Assembly: GCA_963969365.1 (NCBI GenBank)
Contig: OZ017746.1
Location: 2,790,001 to 2,854,000, forward strand
DNA: 64,000 nucleotides
Direction: 5' to 3'
Origin: Asterochloris sp. CNOR1
Taxonomy: Eukaryota > Chlorophyta > Trebouxiophyceae > Trebouxiales > Trebouxiaceae
The notes beneath the pieces are model-generated. The model searched no databases and was not told where the DNA came from. It saw nothing but the letters and a program-made list of their open reading frames with translations. Both the position numbers and the translations under genes were made by a program. This document shows positions 13,601 through 25,100 of this stretch, one piece after another. Each line of letters starts with the position of its first letter. Position 1 is the stretch's first letter.

Positions 13601-14493
13601 GAGGCCTGGGGGTGGCCACATATCTGGGTATGGCAGCAGCAGGGGCACAGGGGGTGCTGCGCAGGAGATGGATGCCAGTGTGGCAGACCTCATCAGGTGA
13701 CTCAAAGGCAACCGTAAAGCACATCGCTCTGCATGCTGCGAGCGGAACAGGATGCCAGCATGGCGGAGCTCATCTGACCTTTTTAAGTCCCTGACAAGTT
13801 GGTGGCATGCGTCAAGAAGGGTCTGCTTGCACAGTCAACTCTGTCCTGCTGCAGATGGCAGACGGCGGCGCGTGCACAAATGATGTCTCCATCTGCTGAC
13901 GGCAGGGACAGCGCCCTGGGCAGGAGCCCAGCTATTGATGAGCCAGCTGTTGTCTCTCCCAGGTCTGAGCTTCTTCCAAAACCCAAATCATCACTCCTCG
14001 AAGCAACTGCTGTCTGTCATGCTGTAGTCAGATGGATAGCTTGGCCATGATGCTGTGTGCTGCTTGTGACGAGTGCAGGTCTGTTGGCAGCAGCGATGCC
14101 ATTTCGCAAAGCCAGGCGGACAGCTCTACAGAGCCCTCCCCAGACGTGGCGCGGTGGCTGCATACAATTACAGCTGTGGAGGACGTCAGTGGGCGCTTAC
14201 GTCCCTCTGCAACTGCTGAGTCAGCCCCACACAAGCAGGCGACAAACAGCCAGAGGCTTGCTGTGCTAGCACAGACAGATCCAAATGGACCTGGGCCCAG
14301 CGGCAAGGCTCATGTTGCATATGCAGAGCTGCTGAAGGATAGCTTGGACACTTCCAGGGCCTTATCATTCAGCAGCTTGTGCAGCCACAAAAGTGGCACC
14401 CTGTCGGAAGGCAGTTCATCCAGTGAACAGCACCTTTCACATCATGCCCAAAGTGTCAAAACTTTCAGCAGAGGTGTGAAGTCCAGGCACTGA
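10644..14493 (+). CDS. Unrecognised Pro/Ser-rich coiled-coil protein
   Basis: I do not recognise this gene. A mini-exon at 10644 (MKRQ, donor CAG/GTAAAC) joins in phase to GYAAQPYQGTPRQELGG (from about 10725), ending at VALVKQLK. Further exons give ARSNVGKLQDADDFHRSSSA (about 11009-11087) and STSEVSPRRLTADPPKPGWN (about 11272-11375). Long Pro/Ser/Ala-rich exons follow at 11600-11810 and 11900-12405. A charged coiled-coil segment lies at 12630-12760 (ERQAQQREEQQRQAAASLQQ). Then come EQEHDVYMHHALISACHQ (about 13167-13225), an Ala/Ser-rich exon to 13698, and a final exon of serine-rich sequence ending GVKSRH with TGA at 14493. No catalytic motif, membrane span or signal peptide is visible. The layout resembles scaffold or cytoskeletal proteins, but this is only composition. 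Most exons have clear splice sites; the exact set is provisional. Confidence 0.55.
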
Positions 14494-14628
14494 TGCAATG
14501 CATTTGAATGCTCCAATGTTGATGCCCACAGAAGTTCTGAGTTTAATTGTGCTATCTGAAAATGTTTTGCGGGCATCAAATCCATGGCCGATGTCCACCT
14601 GCACATGTATCGCGTTCCATGCTGTGGC
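14494..14628. other. Convergent 3' spacer
   Basis: Only 135 bp separate the stop codons of the coiled-coil gene and the DNAAF1 gene, so their 3' UTRs must be very short or overlap. No TGTAA signal is visible on either strand. Confidence 0.4.
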
Positions 14629-17560
14629 TCAGTCCAAGTCCCCAAGTTTGCCCTGCTGCGGCTGTCTGCTGGGCAGCTCAAAATCATCTGTCTCATCTGT
14701 AACCTCCTCTATAATGACATGCTGCACAGAATGACCGGTCTGGGAAAACAGGGCTGCCTGCTGAGCAGCCTGGGCAGCATGGACTTCAGGGTTGCTTGCG
14801 CTGTCAGGCTGGATGTTGCCTGCCGCTGCATGGATGTGCACTCTGGGCCCAGCGTCCAGCTTCTTGTCTGCTGCAGCAGGCGTGGCTGGTGGCAGGTTCT
14901 CCCTGTCTGTGTTGTCATCGTCTGTTGGCTCAGCCCTGCTGGCCTCCCACTGTTTTTTTGCCTCAGCCAACTCTGTAGGTGACGCCCAGACCATGTGTCA
15001 CAGGCAAAAATATGCCAAGCAGCATCTGCAATTGACCAGTGCCAGATGACCTAGCCTGTGGGTCAGGAGCTGCTGGATATGCTACAGCAGGACCTCTGCT
15101 GCAGTTTGCTTGAATGACGGTGCGCACGTAGCAGGAGCTCCACTGCAGTGAGCTTCTGTAACAATGCATATGCTGCAGCACAAACTTCACCACAAGGAGT
15201 TTCGGTTACGTCACATATGCTGCAGCAGAAGAATCACTGCAGTCAGCTGTCAAAATGCATGCGTCACTGGGCAGTCCACTGCAGAGAGCAGCAGCTCACC
15301 AGGGGGCTCCGCAGCCCCAGCTTTGCCGTCCAGCCCCTCCAACTTCTGCCGAGCAGCCACCAGCTCCTCAGGCTCCTCCTCAGGCTGCACCCATGCCAAG
15401 AGACAGGCTGTGAGCAGCTGCTCAGGGCCTTGCTTCGAGGAAAGTGCACCCGTCCTGGTTTATGGCACATCCTCTGAAGGGAATGCCTGATCATTCCACA
15501 CCCACTAAGCTCCATGTACATGAGCACAGGGAGCCACCTAGGATTGCTTGCAGGCTGGCATGCTTACGCCACACATGCACCTCCCACAAGCATCATCTGC
15601 TTGTGCTCAAGTCGACACTCAGCTGCAGGCTGGTGGGGCTGCAGCGTGAAGAGTTGGCTCACCTCCCACTCTGTGTCGCTCATGTCATCAAAGTAGGGAT
15701 CTGTGTCCCCAGGGGGAAGGCCCAGGGCCTCCCGTCGCTTCCTGAAGCCCTCTCGGCGCACAGCCTGAACAGCATGGCAGGTCACTGCTGACATCAGCAA
15801 CAGGTGGGTGTGCTGCAAGTCCCTGGGGCCCCAGCCAGCTCCGGCTGCTGGCTGCGGCAATCTCGCCTCAAAGCCCCACCACACTCTGAGGAGGCTCTCA
15901 GCTGTGGGCCCCACCCAGCTGCAGTGCAGGCAGAGGCCACATTACCTGCATGACCTTGCAGTGCAGGCCCCTCGACAAGAGGCCCAGCTGGTGCTGTGCC
16001 ACAGCAGATAGGCGTCTGCAATGGGTGCGCTTACTTATGTGGCCTCACAGGAGCACCAAACCCCAGCCCGCAGGCCCAGCTGAGTGTTGAGCCACGGCAG
16101 AGCAGAACAGACCATGGACCTCAAACCTGCATGGCCTCAAAGTTGCGCTTGTCAGCTTCCATCTCCTCCTGCTTGCAGCGCACTCTCTCAGCGCGCTCCT
16201 CGTCCAGACCCCCCCGCAGCCTGCACACATGAACGCCAAACATCGGGTGATGGGAGCGTCCATGCAAGTGGCAGGAAGCAGGGGCCAAGCACTTCAGCTG
16301 CAGATGCTGTGGCAGGCAGCAACAGCAGGCGCATACATGCTGCTCAGAGCCCAGGGCGCCAACCCGTCTGCTGCAGCAGACGCCGGCCTTGCAGGCCAGC
16401 TAAATCCTGCCTGATGCACAGCACTCACTGAGGCCAGCAAAGCCACGCTGGACCTGCTTGAGTACAGGCCCGCATGCGTGGTCACCCCATAGGACCTGAG
16501 CCCGGCTCACCAGGCCTCAGCGCAGCGCCGCTCCACAGGAAACACCGGGCGGTCATCCAGGTAGTTGAGGGTGGGGATGGTAGCGATCATGGTTTTGCGG
16601 TAGTTCTTGATCTTGGAGACCACTGGGTTGCCCGTCAGGTACAGGCAGCGCAGGTCTGGCAGGGACTGGAAGATGCGCATCACCTGCACCAACATGCATG
16701 CTCATCCAATGGGTTTGTTGTGACGGCAGCACCTGCCTTGAAGGCTATGCTCTGCTCAGCCCCAGGCAGAAGCTCCCATTCACTCCTCTTAGCAGCACTG
16801 GTAGGAAGGGCACCACTGGATGCCAGGCGTGCCAGCTGTTTAGTGCAGCAAACCCTGCTGCTGCTGCAAGTCCTGCAGGTGCTATGGCCAGCGTCTTGTG
16901 CATGCACAGCTGCTGCACCAGCAGTCTAGCTAGGGTTGTGGTTATGACATGATCGCTGGTTCACAGCAGCACCGCCATTTCTGTCTCAACCAGACTGACC
17001 TCCACATCATCCAGCCTGTTCTGCTGCAGGTCCAGGGTGGTCAGGCCCTTGCAGGCCTCCAGCTCTGAGACAGACTCCAGCGTGGCCAGCTTGTTCTGAG
17101 TACAGATCAGCGTGGCTAGCTTGCTGCACTGGCCAATGACGTCCAGGTGCGTTAGGTTGTTGTTGCTGACATTCAGCGTGTCCAGGTTGGGCAGGACATT
17201 GACGCCCTCCAGGCTGTACAGCATGTTTTGCTGCACGAAGCTGCACAGGCAGCAGCAGGCAACCTCTCCGTGTGGGTATCATCATGCACCACCGGGTTGA
17301 TCAGTGCTCTGTGCAGAGGCTGCATTTGTCCGGAATGCATGCACTCACAGACATCTGAGAGACTCCAGCGGAGGCAATCCAATCAGGGAGTCGATGGCAT
17401 TGCCTTCCAGGTACAGGGCCTTCAGGTTGGTGTAGGCCTCGAGGCTGGCTATGCTGGTGAAGCCTTTGAAGTTGCAATACAGAGTCTCATTGAGGGAGGG
17501 TGTCCTGTATAGGCTCCTCTCTTTGCAGACAGCCACCAGGGCCTCGGGGGTCATGTCCAT
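14629..17560 (-). CDS. DNAAF1: Dynein axonemal assembly factor 1 (LRRC50/ODA7-like)
   Basis: Cytoplasmic leucine-rich-repeat protein needed to preassemble outer and inner dynein arms for motile cilia. Exon 1 starts at the ATG at 17560 ([18 protein letters not shown]) and continues [11 protein letters not shown]...[20 protein letters not shown], the first LRRs. The exon at about 16985-17225 holds more repeats ([36 protein letters not shown]). The exon at about 16507-16680 holds the hallmark LRRCT-like cap: [20 protein letters not shown], then [11 protein letters not shown] and RRCAEAW. Downstream exons are charged and helical ([20 protein letters not shown] near 16130-16210; [20 protein letters not shown] near 15700; [14 protein letters not shown] near 14940). 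The C-terminal acidic tail ends GKLGDLD with TGA at 14629. The cap motif is what separates DNAAF1 from other LRR proteins. The gene is divergent from the BADC gene. Confidence 0.9.
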
Positions 17561-17734
17561 GGTGCTGATCCGGGCGCAGCAGGCGCGCTTGGAAGGTTTG
17601 ACTGCCCAGATCTGCTCCAAAAGTTGACCCTTTTGGACGGGCAGCGTTGCTTTGGTAGTTGTACGGCCGCATGATCTGCTAGCCCCACAATCAGACTGGG
17701 CACTGTCCTCTGCAAGCCTTGTGAGAGGATTGCC
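17561..17734. promoter_or_regulatory. Short divergent promoter between DNAAF1 and BADC genes
   Basis: The two start codons are 174 bp apart on opposite strands, so the region probably acts as a bidirectional promoter. No TATA-like element stands out. Confidence 0.45.
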
Positions 17735-19798
17735 ATGCTGGGACTGCAGTATCCAGGGCAAGTGATACCTGTACGCCCTAGCCATGCGTCCCTGAGGCCA
17801 TGCAGGCTTGCCAGGGCCTTAGGCAAGCCGTCCCAGCAGCACAATGTGCTGCATAGCAAACCTTGCAGACTGGCCCCACTGCAAGCTGCCAAGGTTGAGG
17901 CTAAGGAAGAGAAGGAAGAGAGGATAGGCAAGTGCTCTTCTCCCAGCTTCAGCATGGTTGATCGTGCATGACCTGGCTCAAGGTTTACGTGCGCTGCAGC
18001 ACCTGTTGAATTTGATGATCTCTCCAGTGAGGATGGCCCTGGTCTAACCACTGATCAGGTGCGGGCTTCCTTTTGCCAATGGCAAGGGCTGGTGCTGCCA
18101 GTCTGCTCTGTGGCAGCTGCCCTGCAGGCCTGGGGCCATGTCTGCAATGCAGCTGTCCACCTGCAGGTGCAATCCATGATGGAGATCATCTGCAACGAGA
18201 CTGACATTGCAGAAGTGCAGCTGGAGGTGAGTACAGAGCGTGTTGCTGCAGTGGAGGTGGCCTGAAGGCGAGCCTGGGCAGAACTGCTGCCCGCCTGAGG
18301 AGGGGCCTCTCTGCATGCTGCTGCCTGTGCATAGCAGCTTTGAGGCTTGCCCCTGCTGGGCAAGCAGCTGCAGCCTGCCTGCGCCACAACATGGAGGACC
18401 TTTCAATTCCACCTGCATGCTGCTCCTGGCGCACTTCAGGCAGCCTTCAAGCTGGCCCCTGCTGCAGATGGGAAGTTTTCACATGAAGCTTCGGCGGCAT
18501 GTGGAGGCTCGCACGCAGGCTGCTCCCAGCCCCATGATGACACCCCCCACAGGTGCCATGTTGGCCACTCTGTGGTGCCTGGCACATTCTCTTGCAAGGC
18601 ACTGATGCAACAGGGCTGAAGAACTGTGGCTCTTAGCAGTCCTCTGGCCCACAGTCTGGCCCCACAGTCTGGCACCCGGCTGGTGCATGTGCAGCATGCA
18701 CCAGGTGCCTTGTGCACTGCGCAGGCGGGCACAATGTGCAGCAGGCAGCTCATGTCAGCCATGCGCTGCAGTGGGCGGCTCAACGAGCTCCTTCGACCTG
18801 CCCCAGTCCGAGGTGCAGAAGTATGAGCAGCAGCACTCCCAAGGCAGCAATGGTGCCAGCGCAGAGGAGGAGGAGCCAGGCAGAGATGAGAGCCTAGTGC
18901 ACGTGTCCTCACCAAAGGTGCGGGGGCTGTCTAAGACCGCTGCCTGCAGAGCAAGCGGCAGCTCAGTCTCAGTCCCCTGTATGCTTTGCCTTGTCATTGA
19001 TTGGGCCACACTGAGCTGTTTTGGGGGTGTCAGGCTTATGAACTGTTTGCAACTGGCTGCTGTAGGAGCTGCTGCTGAGGGTCACCTGCTCATTGACTCT
19101 GACGGCGCTCACACACATGCTCTTGCCGCACTCAAATGTCTTTGGTAGGGCTGCAAAGCGGTTGCCAGGGCTGGGCACACCCCTGGGCAGGCCTGCTCCC
19201 CTCTTCTCAGGCTGTCTCCCGCAATGGGGTTTTCTATGCAGGTGGGCATCATGCGCAGAGGGCGATACCGCAAGGGCAACAAGATTGGCAAGGCACCCTC
19301 AGCAACAGAGGTGGGCTGGCAGACTGCTGCAGAACAGAACCATTGCCACCATCGGCAGCCCTTGCCGTGCGCTGCACCCATCACCAAACTGCTGCAGATG
19401 CAGCGGCTTCTGGTAGGTCACACGCCACCACTGCAGGCTCTCAGGCTTGCTTCTTGATGCTGCAGGGCGACAAGGTGAAGAGCGGTCAGGTGCTGGGCTA
19501 CGTGGAACAGCTGGGCACCTTTGTGCCCATTGAGGTGGGTGTAGTCTTCCAGTCAAGTGTGCAGCAAAGTTTGGCAGGGGCTCAGCTTGGGCAGCCTGCT
19601 GCAGCTTCACCCTAGTCAGCTGCAGGGCAATCAGCTGTGACAAACTCCCGCTGATGCCTATGTGTGCAGGCCCCCCAGGCGGGTGAAATTGTTGAATTCC
19701 TTGTGGATGAGGGTGACCCAGTGGCCTACAAGATGGATGTCGTGAGCCTCGCCCCATTCTTTGGCGGCCACATCATTGGCGACAGCAAATACGCCTGA
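17735..19798 (+). CDS. BADC-type biotin/lipoyl attachment domain protein lacking the biotin lysine
   Basis: Resembles plant BADC proteins, which sit in plastid heteromeric acetyl-CoA carboxylase in place of BCCP and restrain fatty-acid synthesis. The ATG at 17735 starts an Arg/Ser/Ala-rich segment with the look of a chloroplast transit peptide (ASLRPCRLARALGKPSQQHN). Exons then give FDDLSSEDGPGLTTDQ (about 18010-18055), MMEIICNETDIAEVQLE (about 18180-18225), MGSFHMKLRRHVEA (about 18470-18510), a Ser/Glu-rich linker (18770-18917), and GIMRRGRYRKGNKIGKAPSA (about 19245-19310). The lipoyl-like fold follows: GDKVKSGQVLGYVEQLGTFV (from 19468), then GEIVEFLVDEGDPVAY, ending DSKYA with TGA at 19798. 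A functional BCCP has E-A-M-K-M at the hairpin; here it is V-E-Q-L-G, so there is no lysine to biotinylate. A TGTAA lies 113 bp beyond the stop. Confidence 0.8.
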
Positions 19799-19910
19799 GA
19801 AAAGTTGTGTTCTGAGCGACCCCCCTGTTCAAGCACCCTGAGACCACCTTCAATGGAGAGATCAAAGTCTGCCTCCCTGTGAGCTTTCCCGACGCTGTTC
19901 AAGTTGAACA

Positions 19911-19915
19911 TGTAA
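19911..19915 (+). terminator. TGTAA polyadenylation signal of the BADC gene
   Basis: TGTAA, the usual green-algal poly(A) signal, sits 113 bp after the BADC stop codon in an AT-richer tract. The rest of the 19799-20186 convergent spacer shows nothing recognisable. Confidence 0.5.
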
Positions 19916-20186
19916 CATCTGAGAGAGTCTGATGGATTGGACAAGCAGGGAGGCAAGCTTGGTAAGGGTGTGAGCAAAGGCCAGGACGCAAGCGCCATGC
20001 GGGCAGGGACAGAGAGGTGCAAGGCATGCATCATCCAGATCAGTTCAGGAGCAATTCAGCGTAGAGTAGAGTCTGTCGACACTAGCAACACAAACAAGGA
20101 CCATCTTCTGAAACTTGGCGACATCAGCTGTGGACAAGAAACTGACACAGATGACGTGGTAGCATGTGGGCACTGGGTCTCCACCT

Positions 20187-21669
20187 TCAGACAGAGGCTT
20201 CATCATCCTGCTCCTCCTTCGGCCGCATGACAACTGCCATCTCACGCCAGCTGCGCACACGGACGTAGACCACCCACAGCGCAAAGCCGACCAGGGTGCC
20301 AAGGAGGGCGAGGCCCCCCAGGCAGGCAAGCACAATGCTGGCTGTGTTTGAAAATTGATTGCTGGCGTTGTCGAATGCAGGGTCAATCTGGTCACAGGTG
20401 CCGCTGCCAGACCTGATGAATGAGGCCAGGACAAAAGCAACAACAATGGTGACACCTGCAGGCAGGAAGGCAGCACAAGCGCTGTTACCAGAACCCGGAA
20501 GTTGTGCAGCATGCAAAAAGGCCGGCCCAGGGGCCTGTCGCTGGTGCATCCTGCTTATCAAATGCGCAAAGGTACACCTGATATGATCAGGAACGCAATA
20601 GAGTACATGCAGGTGAGGAGGTCCCAGTTGGCTGTGGTTGGAGCCAGCACAAATGGTAGTACAGCAACCTGCACAGGCCATTGCAGCATATTGGAGCATT
20701 GCTTCCGCACTATGGAACATAGCAGTGCATCAGCAGCGGGCTCAGGCTCACCAGCAGCATGGTCACAATGCCAGAATAAAAGGCCAATCCATTTATAATG
20801 CTGAAAGCTTTCTGGAGGCGAGTGGTGCAGGCCAGGTTGGGGTCAATTGTTGTGAAGAGGGCCGCCCAGGCCACCTGCACAGTGTCCAGGCTGGACAGCT
20901 CAGTGCTCGGGGGGAGGAAGGGGGTAGGGGGGGGGGGGAGGGGGCTTTGTAGCCTGCTCTGGATGGAGTGGCATCCCGTGAATGTCTGCAAGATATGGCC
21001 AAACCTGCTCACCAGTTCTTCAGATGAGACTGCGGTGCCATTCAGCAGCTTGTCAGGCTGGGCCCAACTGCCGAGGTGGTTTGTTGCCAGCCAACGGTCC
21101 AGCACTGCCTGGCCATAGTGCTCTTTGACCCACTGCACAGGATGGTGTGTGTGACCACATGAGCGGTTGTTGTGGCGTGAGCACCCAGGTCTTAGCCTGT
21201 TGCTTGCTCGCTGTGCTTTGAGTTGTCAGGTGACCGAGTGCACAGCCTCACCTGGGATGTCAGCTGCCAGCCATCTGGCGAGTAACTAAACACTTGCACA
21301 GGGTCCGCTTTGGGCGGGGCAATCTAGCAATAACAGCCTCCAAAGGTTGAGCTTTGAGCAGCACATCGGGGTATGATTGCAGGCATGCTTGCACTGGAAA
21401 TAACAGGCCGGGTCAGACCTGTCCTGCGTACGCTGCATCACATGGGATAGGTGTATGCCATCCGATGTGCTGATCATGAGGCAAGAACGGCTGGCACAGG
21501 GCATGCACGGCTTGCCTGCATTTGAGATTAGCACTGCAATGATACCCTGGGATAGCATACAGATTTTGCAGGCACGCGAAACCTCATTGCGCCTGTGGTC
21601 TCTTGCTTTAAGCTCGAAGTCTGCGTGGCCATGGAAGCTGGGCATCATGGCATCAGGACCTCCATGCAT
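20187..21669 (-). CDS. Unrecognised multi-pass membrane protein
   Basis: I do not recognise the family. The candidate start is the ATG at 21669 (MHGGPDAMMPSFHGHADFEL), then RDHRRNEVSRACKICM; this first exon is uncertain. Later exons read DPVQVFSYSPDGWQLTSQ (about 21255-21308), WVKEHYGQAVLDRWLATNHL (about 21075-21132) and SSEELVSRFGHILQTFTG. Next is VAWAALFTTIDPNLACTTRL followed by the hydrophobic stretch INGLAFYSGIVTMLL (about 20750-20870). Hydrophobic segments near 20560-20600 (YSIAFLIISG), near 20400-20460 (VTIVVAFVLASFI) and at 20255-20345 (IVLACLGGLALLGTLVGFAL) make about four spans. The cytosolic-looking tail (RVRSWREMAVVMRPKEEQDD) ends EASV with TGA at 20187. The loop between the last two spans has Cys-Asp and several Asn. 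The intron near 20900-20950 carries a long G/C homopolymer. Confidence 0.5.
20909..20944 (+). repeat. G-rich homopolymer tract, potential G-quadruplex
   Basis: Four G runs on the + strand (6, 5, 12 and 5 G, split by 1-5 other bases) lie in what I read as an intron of the minus-strand membrane-protein gene, just upstream of the acceptor before VAWAALF. In the transcript this is a C-rich tract. It could form a quadruplex in DNA, act as a pyrimidine tract, or be length-polymorphic. Confidence 0.7.
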
Positions 21670-22101
21670 GACCTTAGACCTAATTGTTCTGAATTCAGCA
21701 TCCGGGACCCGGTTTCTAAAATGGCTGGGCCTATCGCGAGCTTAAGGTGCCACACGCGTTGCAGCACGGCGATCCACATCTTTGGCTGCTCAGCAGCGTA
21801 GGCCAGCAACTTTCATTTGATCACAGATCCAGTCTCAACTCCACAGGTCCCCATCTGTTCCAAAGTACGTCTAGGTCCTCAGGTCGGCTCTTAGTGCCGA
21901 AGTGTTCAGAAGCCAGCCAAGGTGACTTGCTGCTGCTGGACAATGCCTCAGCTCTCCACATGCCTTGCCTCTGCTGTCTGGGGTTCCTTGGCACCTACAG
22001 AGGCATAGACTGCACCGTGCGCAGCCCCAAACCCTTCTGACACATGACCATGTGCGCCCCGCAGCTTCACCACATCTGCCCCCTGGGCAACGGGGCTGGC
22101 C
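21670..22101. promoter_or_regulatory. Divergent spacer between membrane-protein and USP genes
   Basis: These 432 bp lie between the proposed starts of two divergent genes. No conserved element, RNA gene or convincing coding exon is seen. If the first exon of the membrane-protein gene is wrong, the spacer would be longer. Confidence 0.35.
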
Positions 22102-25100
22102 ATGAAGGCACCAGAGCATGAGGGCCTGGCCAGCCACACCCAGGACAGCACAGGGGCTGCAGCAGACTCAGCCAGTAGAACCCAGCCCTATTTGAACGGC
22201 GGGGCGTCTGATCTGGCAAGGCCGGACCAATCCTTCACTTCCCAGGACAGCGCAGGCAGCCCGCAGGGGCACCATGCCACTCCACTGCTGAATGGGCAGC
22301 AGGGGACCTCAGAGGGAGCTCGCGAGGTAGGAGGACTACTGCCATGCATCCTGCCTCTCTGTATGCCGATGGCAGCATTTGGCCAAGGCCCCTCTGAGTG
22401 GATGTCACCCCTGCCCCTCCATGCCTGCAGGAGCCCTCTGTAGGAAAGACGGCCGCTAAGCGCAGATTCTTCACTTTGGGGCGCAGCAAGCGGAAAGATA
22501 TTGACAGGGGGGACCTCGACAAGCCTGAGGGTGGCACTCAGGTAGCCGTGCAGGCAGCCTGCTGCCCCTCTGCCAGCTTGAGGCATGGCACCTGGCCAGG
22601 GGCATGCCCCTTGCCACCCCACATGGGCCTTGCTCCCTGCCGGCCAGAAGTTGGCTTACTCTCGCTGCGGCGTCAGGGTCTCGCGGCCAATGTCCCCACC
22701 AACAGTGGCGTGGCTTACCAGTCACCGTGCTCTGCAGCCTGTCTGTGGGCCCGCTGGCCAGCACACAAGCTGGCACCTGCTGTGCTACATTTGTTGTGCT
22801 GCGCTACATTGCTTGCTCTGCGGGTCTTGCCAGAGCTGGACATGCAGTGCAGCCGTCGGGTGTGCCCCAACTGGCCAGACCTGATGCATGGCTCTCCCAT
22901 GCTTTGACCTGACTGAGCACAGCCCTGCCACATTCACATGCTGCATAACGTGCTTGCTGGCTGTACTTGACCCTCTAAGGCCACGTGTACAGTGCTTATC
23001 TTGACCCTTCAGGACCAGGCGCGCAGCAAGTCCACAGGACGCGCCCTTCGTCCAACAAGCAAATCCAACGAGGATGCCCGCAGAAGCAAAAAGGGGCGCC
23101 AGCGGGGGCGGGAGGCCAGTGACACCCGCTCAGACGGGGAGGAGGGGGGTGGGGCCAAGCCAGGCGCAGGCGCCCGCTCCTGGTGGGCGTGGCCAGCTGC
23201 AGCGCCTGCCAGGCCTGTCGCCACCGTGGATGGCAGCGGAGCCAGCAGTCTGTCCAGCGGGAGCAAGCTCTCGGACGGCGGGCAGGCTGCGGCGTCCATC
23301 AGGGCGCTTAAGGTGTGCAGGTCTCTGCAGCAGTGGGCCTGGCACTGCTGCAGGCATCTTGCACAGCCAATTCTGTGCCCTTGTCGAGCCGTAAGGGTGG
23401 CGCCGTGTCAGACAACACTGTGCACTGGGCCAACCTGTCACCAGACAGCAAAGCAGCCTCTGCATCTCTTGTCCAACAGAGGGCTGCAGTCGGACGGCGC
23501 CTCCCACATGTGGACTGACTGCTGACCAAGCGAGACGAACCTGCGCAGCTCAAGCACCCTGCAGCAAGCCATGCTCCACCTGTCCACCCTGCAGGTCGCT
23601 GCTCCCCCCAGCAGTGCAGGCCCGGTGGCGGGCAATGTTTCATCGCCCCAGGCTGCTCAGGGCTGCATGGGGCTGGGGCTGTTTGGCATGTCCTCAGCGC
23701 CTAAGGTGGCCATGCTGAAGCCTGCCCTCATGGCCACCTCTGCAACAGGTTTGTCACCGTGACTTGCAGTCCTGCGCAGTACCGGCCTCATTGGCGGCTC
23801 TTTCAAGAACAACTGTAAGAATGGGAATAATGCAAGGCCTGCCTGCCTTGACAGCTGCTGCTTGGACGGGAGACTGCTGTCCAAGCCCTGCCTGCCCAGA
23901 TAGCTGCGGCTTTTGTGGCTCCACTGCTGCACGACAACACACAGCATGGTCCTGGCTGCAGAAGATGGCTTTGGAGGCCCCATATGGCACAGCTGCATGG
24001 GGTCTGCCTGCCGAACAGGAGTGGAAGCCATCGGTCTTGGGCACCCATAAGCCCGACTCACTGCACTGACACAGCTCCACAGATGCTTGCAACCAAGTTG
24101 CTGCACTGAACCTCGACCAGGTGCATCATCCCCAGAAGGCACTGCCTGCCCTGCAGGAGCGGATGGCAGGGGAGTGGGGGGCAGCCCTCCAAGCTTGCAT
24201 GGCGACAGTGTGCACCAGCCAGGCAAGCTGGATACGAGCGGCAGCTACACCTCAGCCGCCTCAGAAGAGCCATCCAGCGCCATGCAGCGCTCCCCCACGG
24301 GACGCATGGAGGAGGACAGGGGAGCGCCAGGTGACCGAGATGTACACAGGCTTGTCACGGGTGTGCACAGGCTTGGCAGAGCAGTGTCCATATCAGGGCC
24401 GAGAATGCCACAGCCGGGTAGTATCCCCCGGCCTGCAGGATCATATCTCCGTCATGGCTGTGAGCATGCCTGCTTGACAGTATGCATCATGTGCCTTCTT
24501 CTGCTGTACAAGAGCATTGCTGTAGGCTCTGCCCAAGTTGCCAATCGCCTCATATGACCCCTTGCTGCAGACAGCGGCTCATTCTCCCGGCGTGTGTCCT
24601 GGGATGGACCTGAGCAGTCTCAGCCAAGCAGCAGCAATCAGGCTGGCACCCTGCCAGAGGCCACAGGTAGAGTTTCAAACTCACAAGAGGCCACTGTTGA
24701 GTTCCAACACGGGCACACCCGATCTTGCAAACACATGCTGCTCCAGGCTCCTCTGTCTCCCTAGTCAAGCCTCACTGCTTTGCCCTTCTGGCTGCAGCTG
24801 TGCGTGCGCCATCACCTGCCAGCCCATTCATGCTGCGAGCTGACAGAGACTTCAGTGAGTCTGAGCCTGAGCAGCCCGCAAGTTCCAGGTCGCTCTCCGG
24901 CAACTCCAGGCAGGTCCTTTCCGCAACATGCTCAGTGCTCTCTCCCACAGCATGCTTTCATGCCCTGGTCCAGCATGCCTTTGCCAGAGTCCTGGTGAGA
25001 ATGGTGTTTTTGCTGCCCCTGCAGGTCCCTTGCAGGGACGCTCTCCGGGCATGTGCCTGCAGCAGCGTCAGTCACTGCTCAGCCTGGTACCATCCAGCTG

